Both the position numbers and the translations under genes were made by a program. 6,907 bases of DNA from JAGTVG01 sp964389805 (GTDB taxonomy: Bacteria > Bacteroidota > Bacteroidia > Cytophagales > Cyclobacteriaceae): the NCBI GenBank assembly GCA_964389805.1, contig CAYMFU010000348.1:1-6907 (forward strand), given 5' to 3'. Positions 1-6,907 of the stretch are shown piece after piece. Under the pieces are notes generated by a model. It made no database searches. It was not told the origin of the DNA and was given only the letters and a program-made list of their open reading frames with translations. Numbering within the stretch: position 1 is the first letter of the stretch; each line of letters opens with the position of its first letter.

Positions 1-49
1 CCTGATATGGAATTAATTTGGCAGATAATCTTTAGTTTAACAAGGGATC

Positions 50-1366
50 ATGAACATATCTGAAAGAAGGCGTTTTATTAAACAAAGTTTAGGTTTCGCA
101 TTATCGCTACCCGCTCTAACAAGTTTTAAGATCAAATATCAGGAAGTAACCTATCCTAAAATTCTATTCAGGGTGGGATGGAACAATAATGACAATAATG
201 AACTGGCTCTTATCCCCGCCTTATATCGTATTGCTCAGAAAACCATTTTAAAAACTGAATTTTATTTGTGGCTTGGCGAATCAGATGAAAAACTGATGGA
301 AATGCTGAATAAGAACTTTACGACTTTAAAGATGGTAACTGGCGAAATTGATGATTCCGGACAACCTACTACTGATGAGCTAAAGAATATTCTTGCAGAA
401 TCAGATTTATTCTTTTATACACCCGGAGCCTCCACTGAGGTAGATTGGTCAGGAAAAAATAAAGATGTAGTGGAAACCAGGTCATTGAAGTATTGCCTGG
501 ATAATGGTATCAGTTATGCTCTTCTGGGACTTGGTAAAATACCGGATGAACAGGAAACACTTGATCGCTTCATGAGGATAGCAAATGGTGCAGAATTTTT
601 GTACAGCACATCATCCACTACTGACAAACTGCTGAAAGATAAAAACATAAAGATCCCGAAAATTCAGACAGCGCCTAATCCACTATTTGGTTTTGACTTG
701 AGAGACGATATCCAGTCAAGAAAGGTACTACAGGGATACTACCTGCTCGACAAGGATTTTTTAACTGTTGATTTCAGAGCTCAAGGTATACCATCAGAAA
801 AACTAGCAGAATATAGCCGGAAAGTTATTGACCTGATCACAAGATGGGTTAAAGAAACTGACAAAAATGTGCTGCTGTTACCAAATAATGAGGCAGATGT
901 AGATTATACTGTCAAAAATATATACAACCCATTACCTGAAGAAATTAAAGCTAAGGTAGCAGTATCCAAGGAAAGATTGATGCCCGACCTGGCTGCCTCC
1001 ATATATGAAAAATCAAGAATTGTGTGTGGGATGTCTCTCTTTCCAGCCATCTCAGCCATCAAATCCGGAATTCCTATTATGTTCGTCTCTCCTGTCAATG
1101 TAAATACGAGGGCAAAAACGATTGAGGACATGGGCCTGAAAAACAGTATACAGGATCTTGATTCCAGAAGTGAAGAAGAATTAGCCGAAGTATTACTTGA
1201 AATTGATGACAAATATTTAAATGGTATAATTGAATCTGACAAAGCCCGGGAATATGCCAACAGGAAACTGGCCGACCAATTTGATGAGATCAACAGGTTC
1301 ATCAATAAAATCGCAAGCAAAAAGGAAAACGAAAAGAAAAAAGAAAAAAAGAAAAAGGGTAAATAA
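50..1366 (+). CDS. Tat-exported polysaccharide pyruvyl transferase family protein
   Basis: A 438-residue protein. The N-terminus has a twin-arginine signal (RRRFIK at 6-11, then a short hydrophobic stretch at about 13-26), so export in folded form is likely; no clear AxA cleavage site is seen. The rest resembles the polysaccharide pyruvyl transferase family (PF04230), a two-lobed GT-B-like fold. In order: RVGWNN at 41-46 with the following helix and FYLWLG (71-76); a strand and 'TPGAS' turn at 121-128; 'TRSLKYCLDNGI' at 143-154; 'PNPLFGFDLRDD' at 209-220; the C-lobe strand 'NVLLLPNNEAD' at 273-283; and 'GMSLFPAISAIKSGIPIMFV' at 327-346, where family members usually carry a His-containing motif. 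That His appears replaced, so pyruvyl transfer is uncertain. The tail (424-438) is almost all Lys and Glu. The ATG at 50 is chosen because it gives the complete Tat motif; AAGGGA lies just upstream. Family assignment is from recalled sequence patterns; substrate unknown. Confidence 0.72.
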   Translation: MNISERRRFIKQSLGFALSLPALTSFKIKYQEVTYPKILFRVGWNNNDNNELALIPALYRIAQKTILKTEFYLWLGESDEKLMEMLNKNFTTLKMVTGEIDDSGQPTTDELKNILAESDLFFYTPGASTEVDWSGKNKDVVETRSLKYCLDNGISYALLGLGKIPDEQETLDRFMRIANGAEFLYSTSSTTDKLLKDKNIKIPKIQTAPNPLFGFDLRDDIQSRKVLQGYYLLDKDFLTVDFRAQGIPSEKLAEYSRKVIDLITRWVKETDKNVLLLPNNEADVDYTVKNIYNPLPEEIKAKVAVSKERLMPDLAASIYEKSRIVCGMSLFPAISAIKSGIPIMFVSPVNVNTRAKTIEDMGLKNSIQDLDSRSEEELAEVLLEIDDKYLNGIIESDKAREYANRKLADQFDEINRFINKIASKKENEKKKEKKKKGK

Positions 1367-1413
1367 AACTGACAGTATTATACTAGTATTTTTTTTAGTC
1401 AGTCTCTTTTATT
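1362..1413 (+). terminator. Imperfect hairpin at gene end, possible weak terminator
   Basis: ACTGAC (1368-1373) pairs with GTCAGT (1398-1403), and the flanking AATAAA (1362-1367) can pair with TTTATT (1408-1413) across a four-base bulge. The loop contains the perfect palindrome ATACTAGTAT (1380-1389) and a run of eight T (1389-1396). The structure spans the stop codon of the first gene and is the only clear dyad in the 90-bp gap before the kinase. It is not a classic GC-rich terminator with a trailing T-run, so termination is a guess. Confidence 0.3.
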
Positions 1414-1456
1414 ATAACTTGCTTTAAATAAATAATCTACCATTTTTTTAAAGCCT

Positions 1457-2572
1457 ATGAGGAATCTACAAAAGGTACTTCATATAAATAATTTTCAACT
1501 CTATAATTTCCTTTTCTGGTTACTGCTTTGTCTTTTTGAAATTTCCAAAGTCTATTCATTTATATATTTCTATGATTATCCCTTCAAAGCAGAACAACTT
1601 TTTATCTGGCCTGTCTCAAGATATTTAATATACTGGATATTAAGTTTCTGGTTGTTCGACCTTTACCTTAAAACACGCCAAAAAGGTAAAATCGAATTCA
1701 TCGCCTACCACATAATTGCCGGCCTTTTCTTTGCTATTATCCATAAAGTATTATCAGACATTACGGGCATTTTACTACAAAGACTATTTCTGGGACAGGA
1801 TTCAGGGAATTTCACCGATGTAACCAGTCGATGGACTTCAATATTTTTTGATATTCCGGGTAGTTTCATATTCTACTGGGGCATTATTATACTGCTGCTT
1901 GGCCTGGATTATTACAGGAAATTTGTTAACGAACATACACGTTATCTTGAAATGGAATCACAATTAAGCCAAGCCCAGTTAAAATCACTTAAAATGCAAT
2001 TGAATCCTCATTTCCTTTTCAATGCTTTTAATACCATCTCAATGATGGTAAGACAAGGTAAAGGTGAAACAGCTGTAAGCATGATCTCCGGATTAAGTGA
2101 TATGCTGAGACACAGCCTTGTCAGCGAACCTAAACAATTTGTATCTCTTGAGGAAGAAATTGATCTTGTTAAGAAATACCTTTTACTTGAGAGTGAAAGA
2201 TATAAAGACAGGTTGACCATTAAATGGGATATAGAGGAATCATTGTCAAAATTACTGGTGCCAAGCCTGATCCTGCAGCCTATAGTAGAAAATGCATTCA
2301 AACATGGCATATCGAAGAACATTGGAAGGTCCGTATTGCAAATCACCGTAAAAAAAGAGGATCAATTGCTGAAACTGGAAGTGTTTAATACGGGATCTTT
2401 CCTTCCGATAAACTGGGACATTAATAAAAATAAAGGATTGGGATTGGCAAATACGATCAACCGGTTAATAAAGCTATATAAGAAAGATTATAAGATTCAG
2501 ATAAGCGAGAGAGATCAAGGCGTTGCCGTATTGGTCAAGGTCCCGGTGATAGAGGATAGCGATGTCAGATAG
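1457..2572 (+). CDS. LytS/YehU-type sensor histidine kinase
   Basis: A 371-residue membrane histidine kinase. Four hydrophobic segments lie at about 15-37, 53-71, 81-98 and 128-150, with no sizeable extracellular sensor domain, so the signal is probably sensed in or near the membrane. A short helical, coiled-coil-like linker (151-180) leads to the His_kinase domain (PF06580): QLNPHFLFNAFNTIS at 181-195, with H185 as the expected phosphoacceptor. The ATP-binding part has the N box LILQPIVENAFKHGI at 271-285 and the G box GLGLANTINRL at 327-337. The usual D-x-G element reads FNTGS (310-314), with Asn in place of Asp. An in-frame stop at 1433-1435 lies just upstream, so the ATG at 1457 is the only sensible start. 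No Shine-Dalgarno sequence is visible. The gene for its likely partner regulator follows after 23 bp. Function as a kinase is near certain; the stimulus is unknown. Confidence 0.95.
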   Translation: MRNLQKVLHINNFQLYNFLFWLLLCLFEISKVYSFIYFYDYPFKAEQLFIWPVSRYLIYWILSFWLFDLYLKTRQKGKIEFIAYHIIAGLFFAIIHKVLSDITGILLQRLFLGQDSGNFTDVTSRWTSIFFDIPGSFIFYWGIIILLLGLDYYRKFVNEHTRYLEMESQLSQAQLKSLKMQLNPHFLFNAFNTISMMVRQGKGETAVSMISGLSDMLRHSLVSEPKQFVSLEEEIDLVKKYLLLESERYKDRLTIKWDIEESLSKLLVPSLILQPIVENAFKHGISKNIGRSVLQITVKKEDQLLKLEVFNTGSFLPINWDINKNKGLGLANTINRLIKLYKKDYKIQISERDQGVAVLVKVPVIEDSDVR

Positions 2573-2595
2573 AAATATCTAAAACTTAATAATAA

Positions 2596-3411
2596 ATGTC
2601 AAACAAAACCATTAAAACGGTCATCGTAGATGACGAACCAAGTGCCAGGGATGGGCTTGAACTAATGCTTTCAGGCGATACGGATATTGAACTGGCTGGA
2701 ATATGCAATAATGGAATAGAAGCCATTCAATTTTTGAAAGAAAAACAGGTAGACCTGATCTTTCTTGATATACATATGCCGGGAATCGATGGATTCGATG
2801 TGCTTGATAATATAGCCCCAGAAAAATGGCCCTTTGTTGTGTTCATAACCGCATTTGATGATTATGCTGTAAAAGCATTTGAATACCATGCCCTTGACTA
2901 CATTCTCAAACCTTTTTCCGATGAGAGATTTTTTCAAATGCTTGGAAGAGTGAAACAATCTATTTTTAGCAATAGAACACTTGAACAAACCAAAAAATAT
3001 GAGGAGTTAAAAAATGATTTGAACAGGGGAAAACCAATGAAAATGGATTTTTTCTATGATGATGAGAATCCCGGTGCCCAAAACCTGGTAATAAAAGACA
3101 GCAGTAAAATAGTCATTATACCTGCAGCTAAAATAACATATATCGAAGCTTTTGACTATTATATTAAAATACATTACGAAGGTCAATTCAAACTTACCAG
3201 AATACCTATAAAGAATATTATCCCGCGTCTTCCCAAAGACCAGTTTATCAGAGTGCACCGGTCATATGTTATTAACATGAATCATATCGACCAGCTTGAA
3301 AAAAGAGGCAAAGGTGAAACTGTGGCCATACTCAGGTCCGGACAGGAGATCAGGGTGAGTGATACATATAAAAAAGAACTTCTTAAACGCATTCAGGCCC
3401 CTGAAAATTAA
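2596..3411 (+). CDS. LytTR-family response regulator
   Basis: A 271-residue DNA-binding response regulator. The receiver domain (about 6-122) has all expected residues: acidic pair D12/D13, phosphoacceptor D58 in FLDIHMPG (56-63), T85 in FITA, and K105 in LKPF. A charged linker (about 125-160) leads to a complete LytTR domain (about 162-268), recognisable from ITYIEAFDYYIKIH (180-193) and FIRVHRSYVINMNHI (217-231). LytTR domains bind DNA through a beta-rich fold, usually at paired short repeats. The gene lies 23 bp after the kinase and is almost surely co-transcribed with it; H185 of the kinase would donate phosphate to D58. The A-rich leader without a Shine-Dalgarno sequence is usual for Bacteroidota. 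The target promoter cannot be identified here; the permease 82 bp downstream is the obvious candidate by position. Confidence 0.96.
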   Translation: MSNKTIKTVIVDDEPSARDGLELMLSGDTDIELAGICNNGIEAIQFLKEKQVDLIFLDIHMPGIDGFDVLDNIAPEKWPFVVFITAFDDYAVKAFEYHALDYILKPFSDERFFQMLGRVKQSIFSNRTLEQTKKYEELKNDLNRGKPMKMDFFYDDENPGAQNLVIKDSSKIVIIPAAKITYIEAFDYYIKIHYEGQFKLTRIPIKNIIPRLPKDQFIRVHRSYVINMNHIDQLEKRGKGETVAILRSGQEIRVSDTYKKELLKRIQAPEN

Positions 3412-3493
3412 ATTACTGCATAATCGTGCTACTTCGCTGCAAACATTAAATTATTACCGATGATGATCCGTAATTTCAAATAAAAGTACAAAT

Positions 3494-5899
3494 ATGCTAC
3501 GGAATTATCTCCTTATAAGTTTGAGGCACCTATTCAGACAAAGAAGTAATAGTTTTATTAATCTTGCAGGCCTTGCAATGGGAATAACTGTCAGTCTTTT
3601 CATCGTTCTTTATATACAATCTGAGTTAAGTTTCGAAAAGGATTATCCTCAATATACAAATATTTACAGGTTAGCATCAAGTAATTGGGCTAAGTCTTCT
3701 CCACCTGCTTCAGAGGCAATTAAAAGCTATTTTCCAGAAATAAAAGAATCTGGTCGGGTGGCTTTATATATGGGAGGCCGAAGTATAGCTGTAATCGATG
3801 ATACCCACTTTCCAATAAACAACGGATATTATGCTGATCTATCCATAATAAGAATTTTTGATCGGGATATAATAGATGGGAATCCTGAGGACATGTTGTC
3901 TAGGCCTTACACACTGGTATTAACAGAAGGTCTGTCTAAAACACTTTTTGGGGATAAAAATCCTGTTGGAGAATCTGTGAAATTTGCTTTTGGAGAATTG
4001 CAGGATGCTCAAGAATATGAAATAACCGGAGTGATACAGAATTTTCCAGAGAATTCTCATTTAAAGATGGAATACCTCATCTCTATGCCCACCTTTTTTG
4101 AAGATTATCCAGATGAATGGACAGATTCCAGAACATGGAAGGTAATGTATACCTATCTCCTATTTAACAATAAGGAGGATTATTCGAATGTAAAATCCAA
4201 AATTAGAGATTTCCAACATGATCATCAGCTAAGTGAAAACTTTACCGAAGAAGATCTCAATGCAAGGGGAGATTTTTTTGAGCTGCACCCGATAGCTGAC
4301 ATACACTTAAAATCACATCGAGAGCAGGAAATGGGACCTAATGGTCACATCCGGTACATTTATATATTTGGAGCCCTTGCAATACTTATTATTCTTGTCG
4401 CAAGTGCAAATTTTATTAATATTTTTGTGACCCAGGCCTTAAAGCGGGGTAAGGAGGTTGGAATAAGAAAAGTTACGGGAGCTTACCGCATACAATTGAT
4501 CAATCAGTTCCTATTGGAAGCCCTCCTATACACCATATTATCTACATTTATTGCTTTACTTTTATGCAGCATAGCACTTCCATTATTTAATGAATTGGCT
4601 AATCAAAATTTTACTTTTAAGGACCTTGTAAAGAATGAACATCTACTCGTCTATGCGATCCTGATCATTGGTGTAACCCTATTTTCAGGTGGATATCCTG
4701 CCATTTTTATTTCCGGATTTAAGATTGTTGACAGCATCAAGATAAACCAGATGCCACAATCATCACTATCCAATAGCAGAAAGGTATTGTTGATTCTACA
4801 ATTTATCATTGCAATATTTATGATCAGCAGCACCCTAATCATATCCAATCAATTGAGTTATTTTAGAAATAAAGACCTGGGATTTGATAAAGAGCAAATT
4901 GTTGCTATATACACATATGGTGATTTCAGAGGTGTTTTTCAACAAAAACGAGAATATATTTATAATGAATTCAGGAAACACCCTGGAATTATTGAAACTG
5001 GATCGACCACCACATTAATAGGCAGCATTTCAAGCATTGAGTTCTTACGGCCGGATGGATGGGAACCAGAAAATCGTGATGACTTTATGCGTTTCACACG
5101 TGCAGATAAGGGTTTTATACCAACTCTTGGGATCCAGCTTCTTGAAGGAAGGAACTTCAATCCTGTTACTGATTCTTCAGGTGCTTTTATTGTTAATGAA
5201 AAGGTAGTAGAAATGCTAAGGCTCGAGAATCCGGTGGGTACCTATGCCACAAATGACTTCTTCAGGCACAGAGGGCCAATTGTTGGAGTTATGAAAGATT
5301 TCAATTTCGCATCATTACATAATGAAATCGAACCTTTGGTCATCTCTTACAGACCTGAATGGTCGGGAATAATACTCGTGAAACTATCCGGAGATCACAT
5401 TAATGAAGCGATAGCACATATGGAATCTATTACGAAAGAGATCGCCCCTGGAAGCATCTTCACATACAGTTTTCTGGATGAGGATCTTAACAATTTATAT
5501 CTGTCAGAGGATAAAATGAGTAAAATATTTAAGGTATTTTCATTTCTTGCAATATTGATTTCATGCATGGGTCTGTATGGCCTCGCCGCTTACTCGGCTG
5601 AACTAAGAACCAAAGAAATAGGCATCAGAAAAGCCTTTGGAGCTACCATTCCAAAAATTTTGATCTTATTATCAAAAGTCTACATCACATTGATATTCAT
5701 ATCGTTTATTGTTGCTATTCCAATTTCCAACTATTTTGTAACTGAATGGTTGAAGAACTTCGCATACCAATCCTCCGTGCCTTGGTGGACTTTTGTAATT
5801 TCAGGATTTATAGTTGGACTGATTGCCATTATAGCCGTTTCAGGAAAGTCAATACAAGCAGCCAGGGCAAATCCATCAAAATCTCTTCGCTCCGAATAG
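3494..5899 (+). CDS. MacB/FtsX-type ABC transporter permease (8 TM)
   Basis: An 801-residue permease made of two similar halves. Each half has one TM helix, a large periplasmic MacB_PCD-like domain, then a three-TM FtsX domain. TM1 is at 21-41 (GLAMGI at 26-31), periplasmic domain 1 at about 42-285, TM2-4 at about 287-311, 336-365 and 384-408, TM5 at 428-452, periplasmic domain 2 at about 453-675, and TM6-8 at 678-702, 725-748 and 766-786. The FtsX signature occurs twice: EVGIRKVTGA (321-330) and KEIGIRKAFGA (707-717). GGYPAIFISGFK (399-410) is also typical of the family. Relatives couple cytoplasmic ATP hydrolysis to periplasmic work (export of peptides, lipoproteins or drugs, or control of hydrolases) rather than forming a simple pore. 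No ATP-binding subunit is encoded in the window. The length is normal for the Bacteroidota form and the frame is intact. The leader is A-rich with no Shine-Dalgarno sequence. Substrate unknown. Confidence 0.93.
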   Translation: MLRNYLLISLRHLFRQRSNSFINLAGLAMGITVSLFIVLYIQSELSFEKDYPQYTNIYRLASSNWAKSSPPASEAIKSYFPEIKESGRVALYMGGRSIAVIDDTHFPINNGYYADLSIIRIFDRDIIDGNPEDMLSRPYTLVLTEGLSKTLFGDKNPVGESVKFAFGELQDAQEYEITGVIQNFPENSHLKMEYLISMPTFFEDYPDEWTDSRTWKVMYTYLLFNNKEDYSNVKSKIRDFQHDHQLSENFTEEDLNARGDFFELHPIADIHLKSHREQEMGPNGHIRYIYIFGALAILIILVASANFINIFVTQALKRGKEVGIRKVTGAYRIQLINQFLLEALLYTILSTFIALLLCSIALPLFNELANQNFTFKDLVKNEHLLVYAILIIGVTLFSGGYPAIFISGFKIVDSIKINQMPQSSLSNSRKVLLILQFIIAIFMISSTLIISNQLSYFRNKDLGFDKEQIVAIYTYGDFRGVFQQKREYIYNEFRKHPGIIETGSTTTLIGSISSIEFLRPDGWEPENRDDFMRFTRADKGFIPTLGIQLLEGRNFNPVTDSSGAFIVNEKVVEMLRLENPVGTYATNDFFRHRGPIVGVMKDFNFASLHNEIEPLVISYRPEWSGIILVKLSGDHINEAIAHMESITKEIAPGSIFTYSFLDEDLNNLYLSEDKMSKIFKVFSFLAILISCMGLYGLAAYSAELRTKEIGIRKAFGATIPKILILLSKVYITLIFISFIVAIPISNYFVTEWLKNFAYQSSVPWWTFVISGFIVGLIAIIAVSGKSIQAARANPSKSLRSE

Positions 5900-5942
5900 A
5901 CGCCAGAACTGGAAACCAAATCTCTTAATACAAAAAGGGTTA

Positions 5943-5974
5943 TTTGGCTGCACACCAATTATTCTATACTTTTA
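5943..5974 (+). promoter_or_regulatory. Bacteroidota-type promoter for the S9 peptidase gene
   Basis: TTTG (5943-5946) is followed after 20 bp by TACTTTTA (5967-5974). This matches the -33 TTTG and, in five of six fixed positions, the -7 TAnnTTTG elements known for Bacteroidota housekeeping promoters, with spacing in the accepted range. Transcription would begin near 5980, leaving a leader of roughly 20-25 nt before the ATG at 6004. The -33 element sits in one arm of the inverted repeat CCAAAT (5916-5921) / ATTTGG (5942-5947). Assigned by eye only. Confidence 0.45.
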
Positions 5975-6003
5975 CACATATTTTTAGCATTAAAATTGGG
6001 AGA

Positions 6004-6907
6004 ATGAATTTATTGAAAGCGACTGCGGGAATTCTTATTTTTTTTGTGGGAATGAGTAATCCGATTTTTTCACAGATAGATTTGAATCTAACTGAAATAA
6101 TGTCGGGTGATGACTTTGTAGGCTACCTGCCAAAGAACATATACTGGTCAGATAACAGTAAGAGTGTTTTTTTTAATTGGAATCCTGAAAAGGAACATAA
6201 TGAGGATCTTTATAAAATAGACTTGAAAGGTTTAAGTCCATATAAAGTAGGGATCGATGAGCTGAAGAGAATGCCATCAAGGAACGGTGTTCTGTCGACT
6301 GACAGAGCCAGGAAATTGTATGAAAAGAATGGGGATATATTTATCTATCATATAAAAACCGGGCAGACTGATCAGATAACGAATACAATTGAGCGTGAAT
6401 CTATTCCAGTCTTTACAAAAAAAGATAGCCATATCGTTTTCAGAAAAGGGAATAATTTATACAGTTTATCTCTCAGTAATGGAAGCATTACCCAGATCAC
6501 AAATTTCATCGATAAAGCATCCGGTAAAAAAGATAAAAAATCTTCTGTACAAAAAGAGTGGATCCAGAACGATGAGATGGCCCTTTTTGACATATTAAGA
6601 CTTCGGGATATTAAAGAAAATCAATCTGAGGCAAAAAGAGATTCATTAAAACCTCAAAGGCCGGTAGAAATTCCTATAAATGGACAGTACTTACGTAATC
6701 TGACCATTAGCCCGGATGAAAGATACGTCATGTACCATCTTATAAAAAATCCGTCAAATGGTAGCAATACAGAAGTACCGAGTTATGTAACTGAAACTGG
6801 ATATGCTAAAATGTTGAGGGCAAGGCCAAATGTTGGCAGTCCTGAATCAAGCATGAAATTCGGGGTAATCGATATAGAGAAGGATACTACTTATTTAATC
6901 GATCCAA
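6004..6907 (+). CDS. S9-family serine peptidase (prolyl oligopeptidase/DPP IV-like), N-terminal part
   Basis: An open frame of 301 codons that runs off the window without a stop. Residues 1-23 form a Sec-type signal peptide (LLK, then the hydrophobic stretch AGILIFFVGM), with likely cleavage before Q24. The mature start (LTEIMSGDDFVGYLPKNIYW, 29-48) resembles the N-terminus of Bacteroidota S9 peptidases. Next come repeated beta-propeller-like units, such as SKSVFFNWNPE (52-62), DIFIYHIKTGQTDQIT (111-126), NNLYSLSLSNGSITQIT (150-166) and LTISPDERYVMYHL (233-246), as in the DPP IV N-terminal domain. The catalytic alpha/beta-hydrolase domain with its Ser-Asp-His triad should lie beyond the window edge, so activity cannot be confirmed. 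The protein probably acts in the periplasm or outside the cell on proline-containing peptides. GGGAGA directly precedes the ATG, and the signal peptide supports this start. A separate promoter candidate upstream suggests its own transcription unit. Confidence 0.85.
   Translation, partial: MNLLKATAGILIFFVGMSNPIFSQIDLNLTEIMSGDDFVGYLPKNIYWSDNSKSVFFNWNPEKEHNEDLYKIDLKGLSPYKVGIDELKRMPSRNGVLSTDRARKLYEKNGDIFIYHIKTGQTDQITNTIERESIPVFTKKDSHIVFRKGNNLYSLSLSNGSITQITNFIDKASGKKDKKSSVQKEWIQNDEMALFDILRLRDIKENQSEAKRDSLKPQRPVEIPINGQYLRNLTISPDERYVMYHLIKNPSNGSNTEVPSYVTETGYAKMLRARPNVGSPESSMKFGVIDIEKDTTYLIDP

Noticed and set aside
904..1320. Antisense open frame of 138 codons inside the pyruvyl transferase-like gene
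   Set aside because: It lies wholly opposite a well-supported gene, shows no recognisable domain and has no leader features; it reads as a shadow frame.
1418..1445. Possible promoter before the kinase (CTTG at 1418-1421, TACCATTT at 1438-1445)
   Set aside because: Both elements have mismatches, the spacer is only 16 bp, and the implied start would leave almost no leader.
2008..3258. Antisense open frames of 83-112 codons opposite the kinase and regulator genes
   Set aside because: The sense strand encodes clear His_kinase, receiver and LytTR motifs throughout; the antisense translations show no family features.
3410..3476. Inverted repeat AAATTAC (3410-3416) / GTAATTT (3470-3476), and ATTAC/GTAAT (3453-3457, 3470-3474), between regulator and permease
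   Set aside because: The arms are short and AT-rich, the first pair is over 50 bp apart, and no T-run follows. No promoter match was found in this 82-bp gap either, so read-through from the regulator gene is the simpler reading.
5903..5912. CCAG-AA-CTGG dyad just after the permease stop codon
   Set aside because: The loop is too small and no T-run follows, so it cannot be called a terminator.
6372..6598. Short frames of about 70 codons on both strands within the last gene
   Set aside because: They lie inside the continuous S9 peptidase frame that starts at 6004 and carries a signal peptide and propeller motifs.

Overview
The window (about 37% GC by eye) looks like chromosomal DNA of a member of the Bacteroidota. 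The grounds are protein style (LytS/LytTR two-component pair, an ~800-residue MacB/FtsX-type permease, an exported S9 peptidase), A-rich leaders with little Shine-Dalgarno signal, and one promoter that resembles the TTTG / TAnnTTTG consensus of this phylum. Genus cannot be read from the sequence. No tRNA, rRNA, CRISPR array, insertion sequence or phage gene is visible.

Layout, all on the + strand: (1) 50-1366, a Tat-type exported protein with a polysaccharide pyruvyl transferase fold and a Lys-rich C-terminus; (2) a 90-bp gap with an imperfect hairpin over the gene end; (3) 1457-2572, a four-TM LytS-type histidine kinase; (4) 2596-3411, its LytTR response regulator, 23 bp downstream; (5) 3494-5899, an 801-residue MacB/FtsX-type permease with no ATPase in the window, 82 bp after the regulator; (6) a 104-bp gap with a good Bacteroidota-type promoter; (7) from 6004 to the window edge, the N-terminal part of an exported S9-family (prolyl oligopeptidase/DPP IV-like) serine peptidase.

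The kinase, regulator and permease probably work together: the membrane kinase senses an envelope or ligand signal, phosphorylates the LytTR regulator, and the regulator controls transcription, plausibly of the adjacent permease. The link to the permease is inferred from gene order. The first and last genes appear to be separate units: a hairpin and 90-bp gap follow the first, and the last has its own promoter candidate.

I see no clearly new multi-gene system. The points most worth a second look are the exported pyruvyl transferase-fold protein with an apparently replaced signature His, the A-rich tract at its 3' end where a one-base shift would add a hydrophobic tail, and the permease without an ATPase next to a two-component system.
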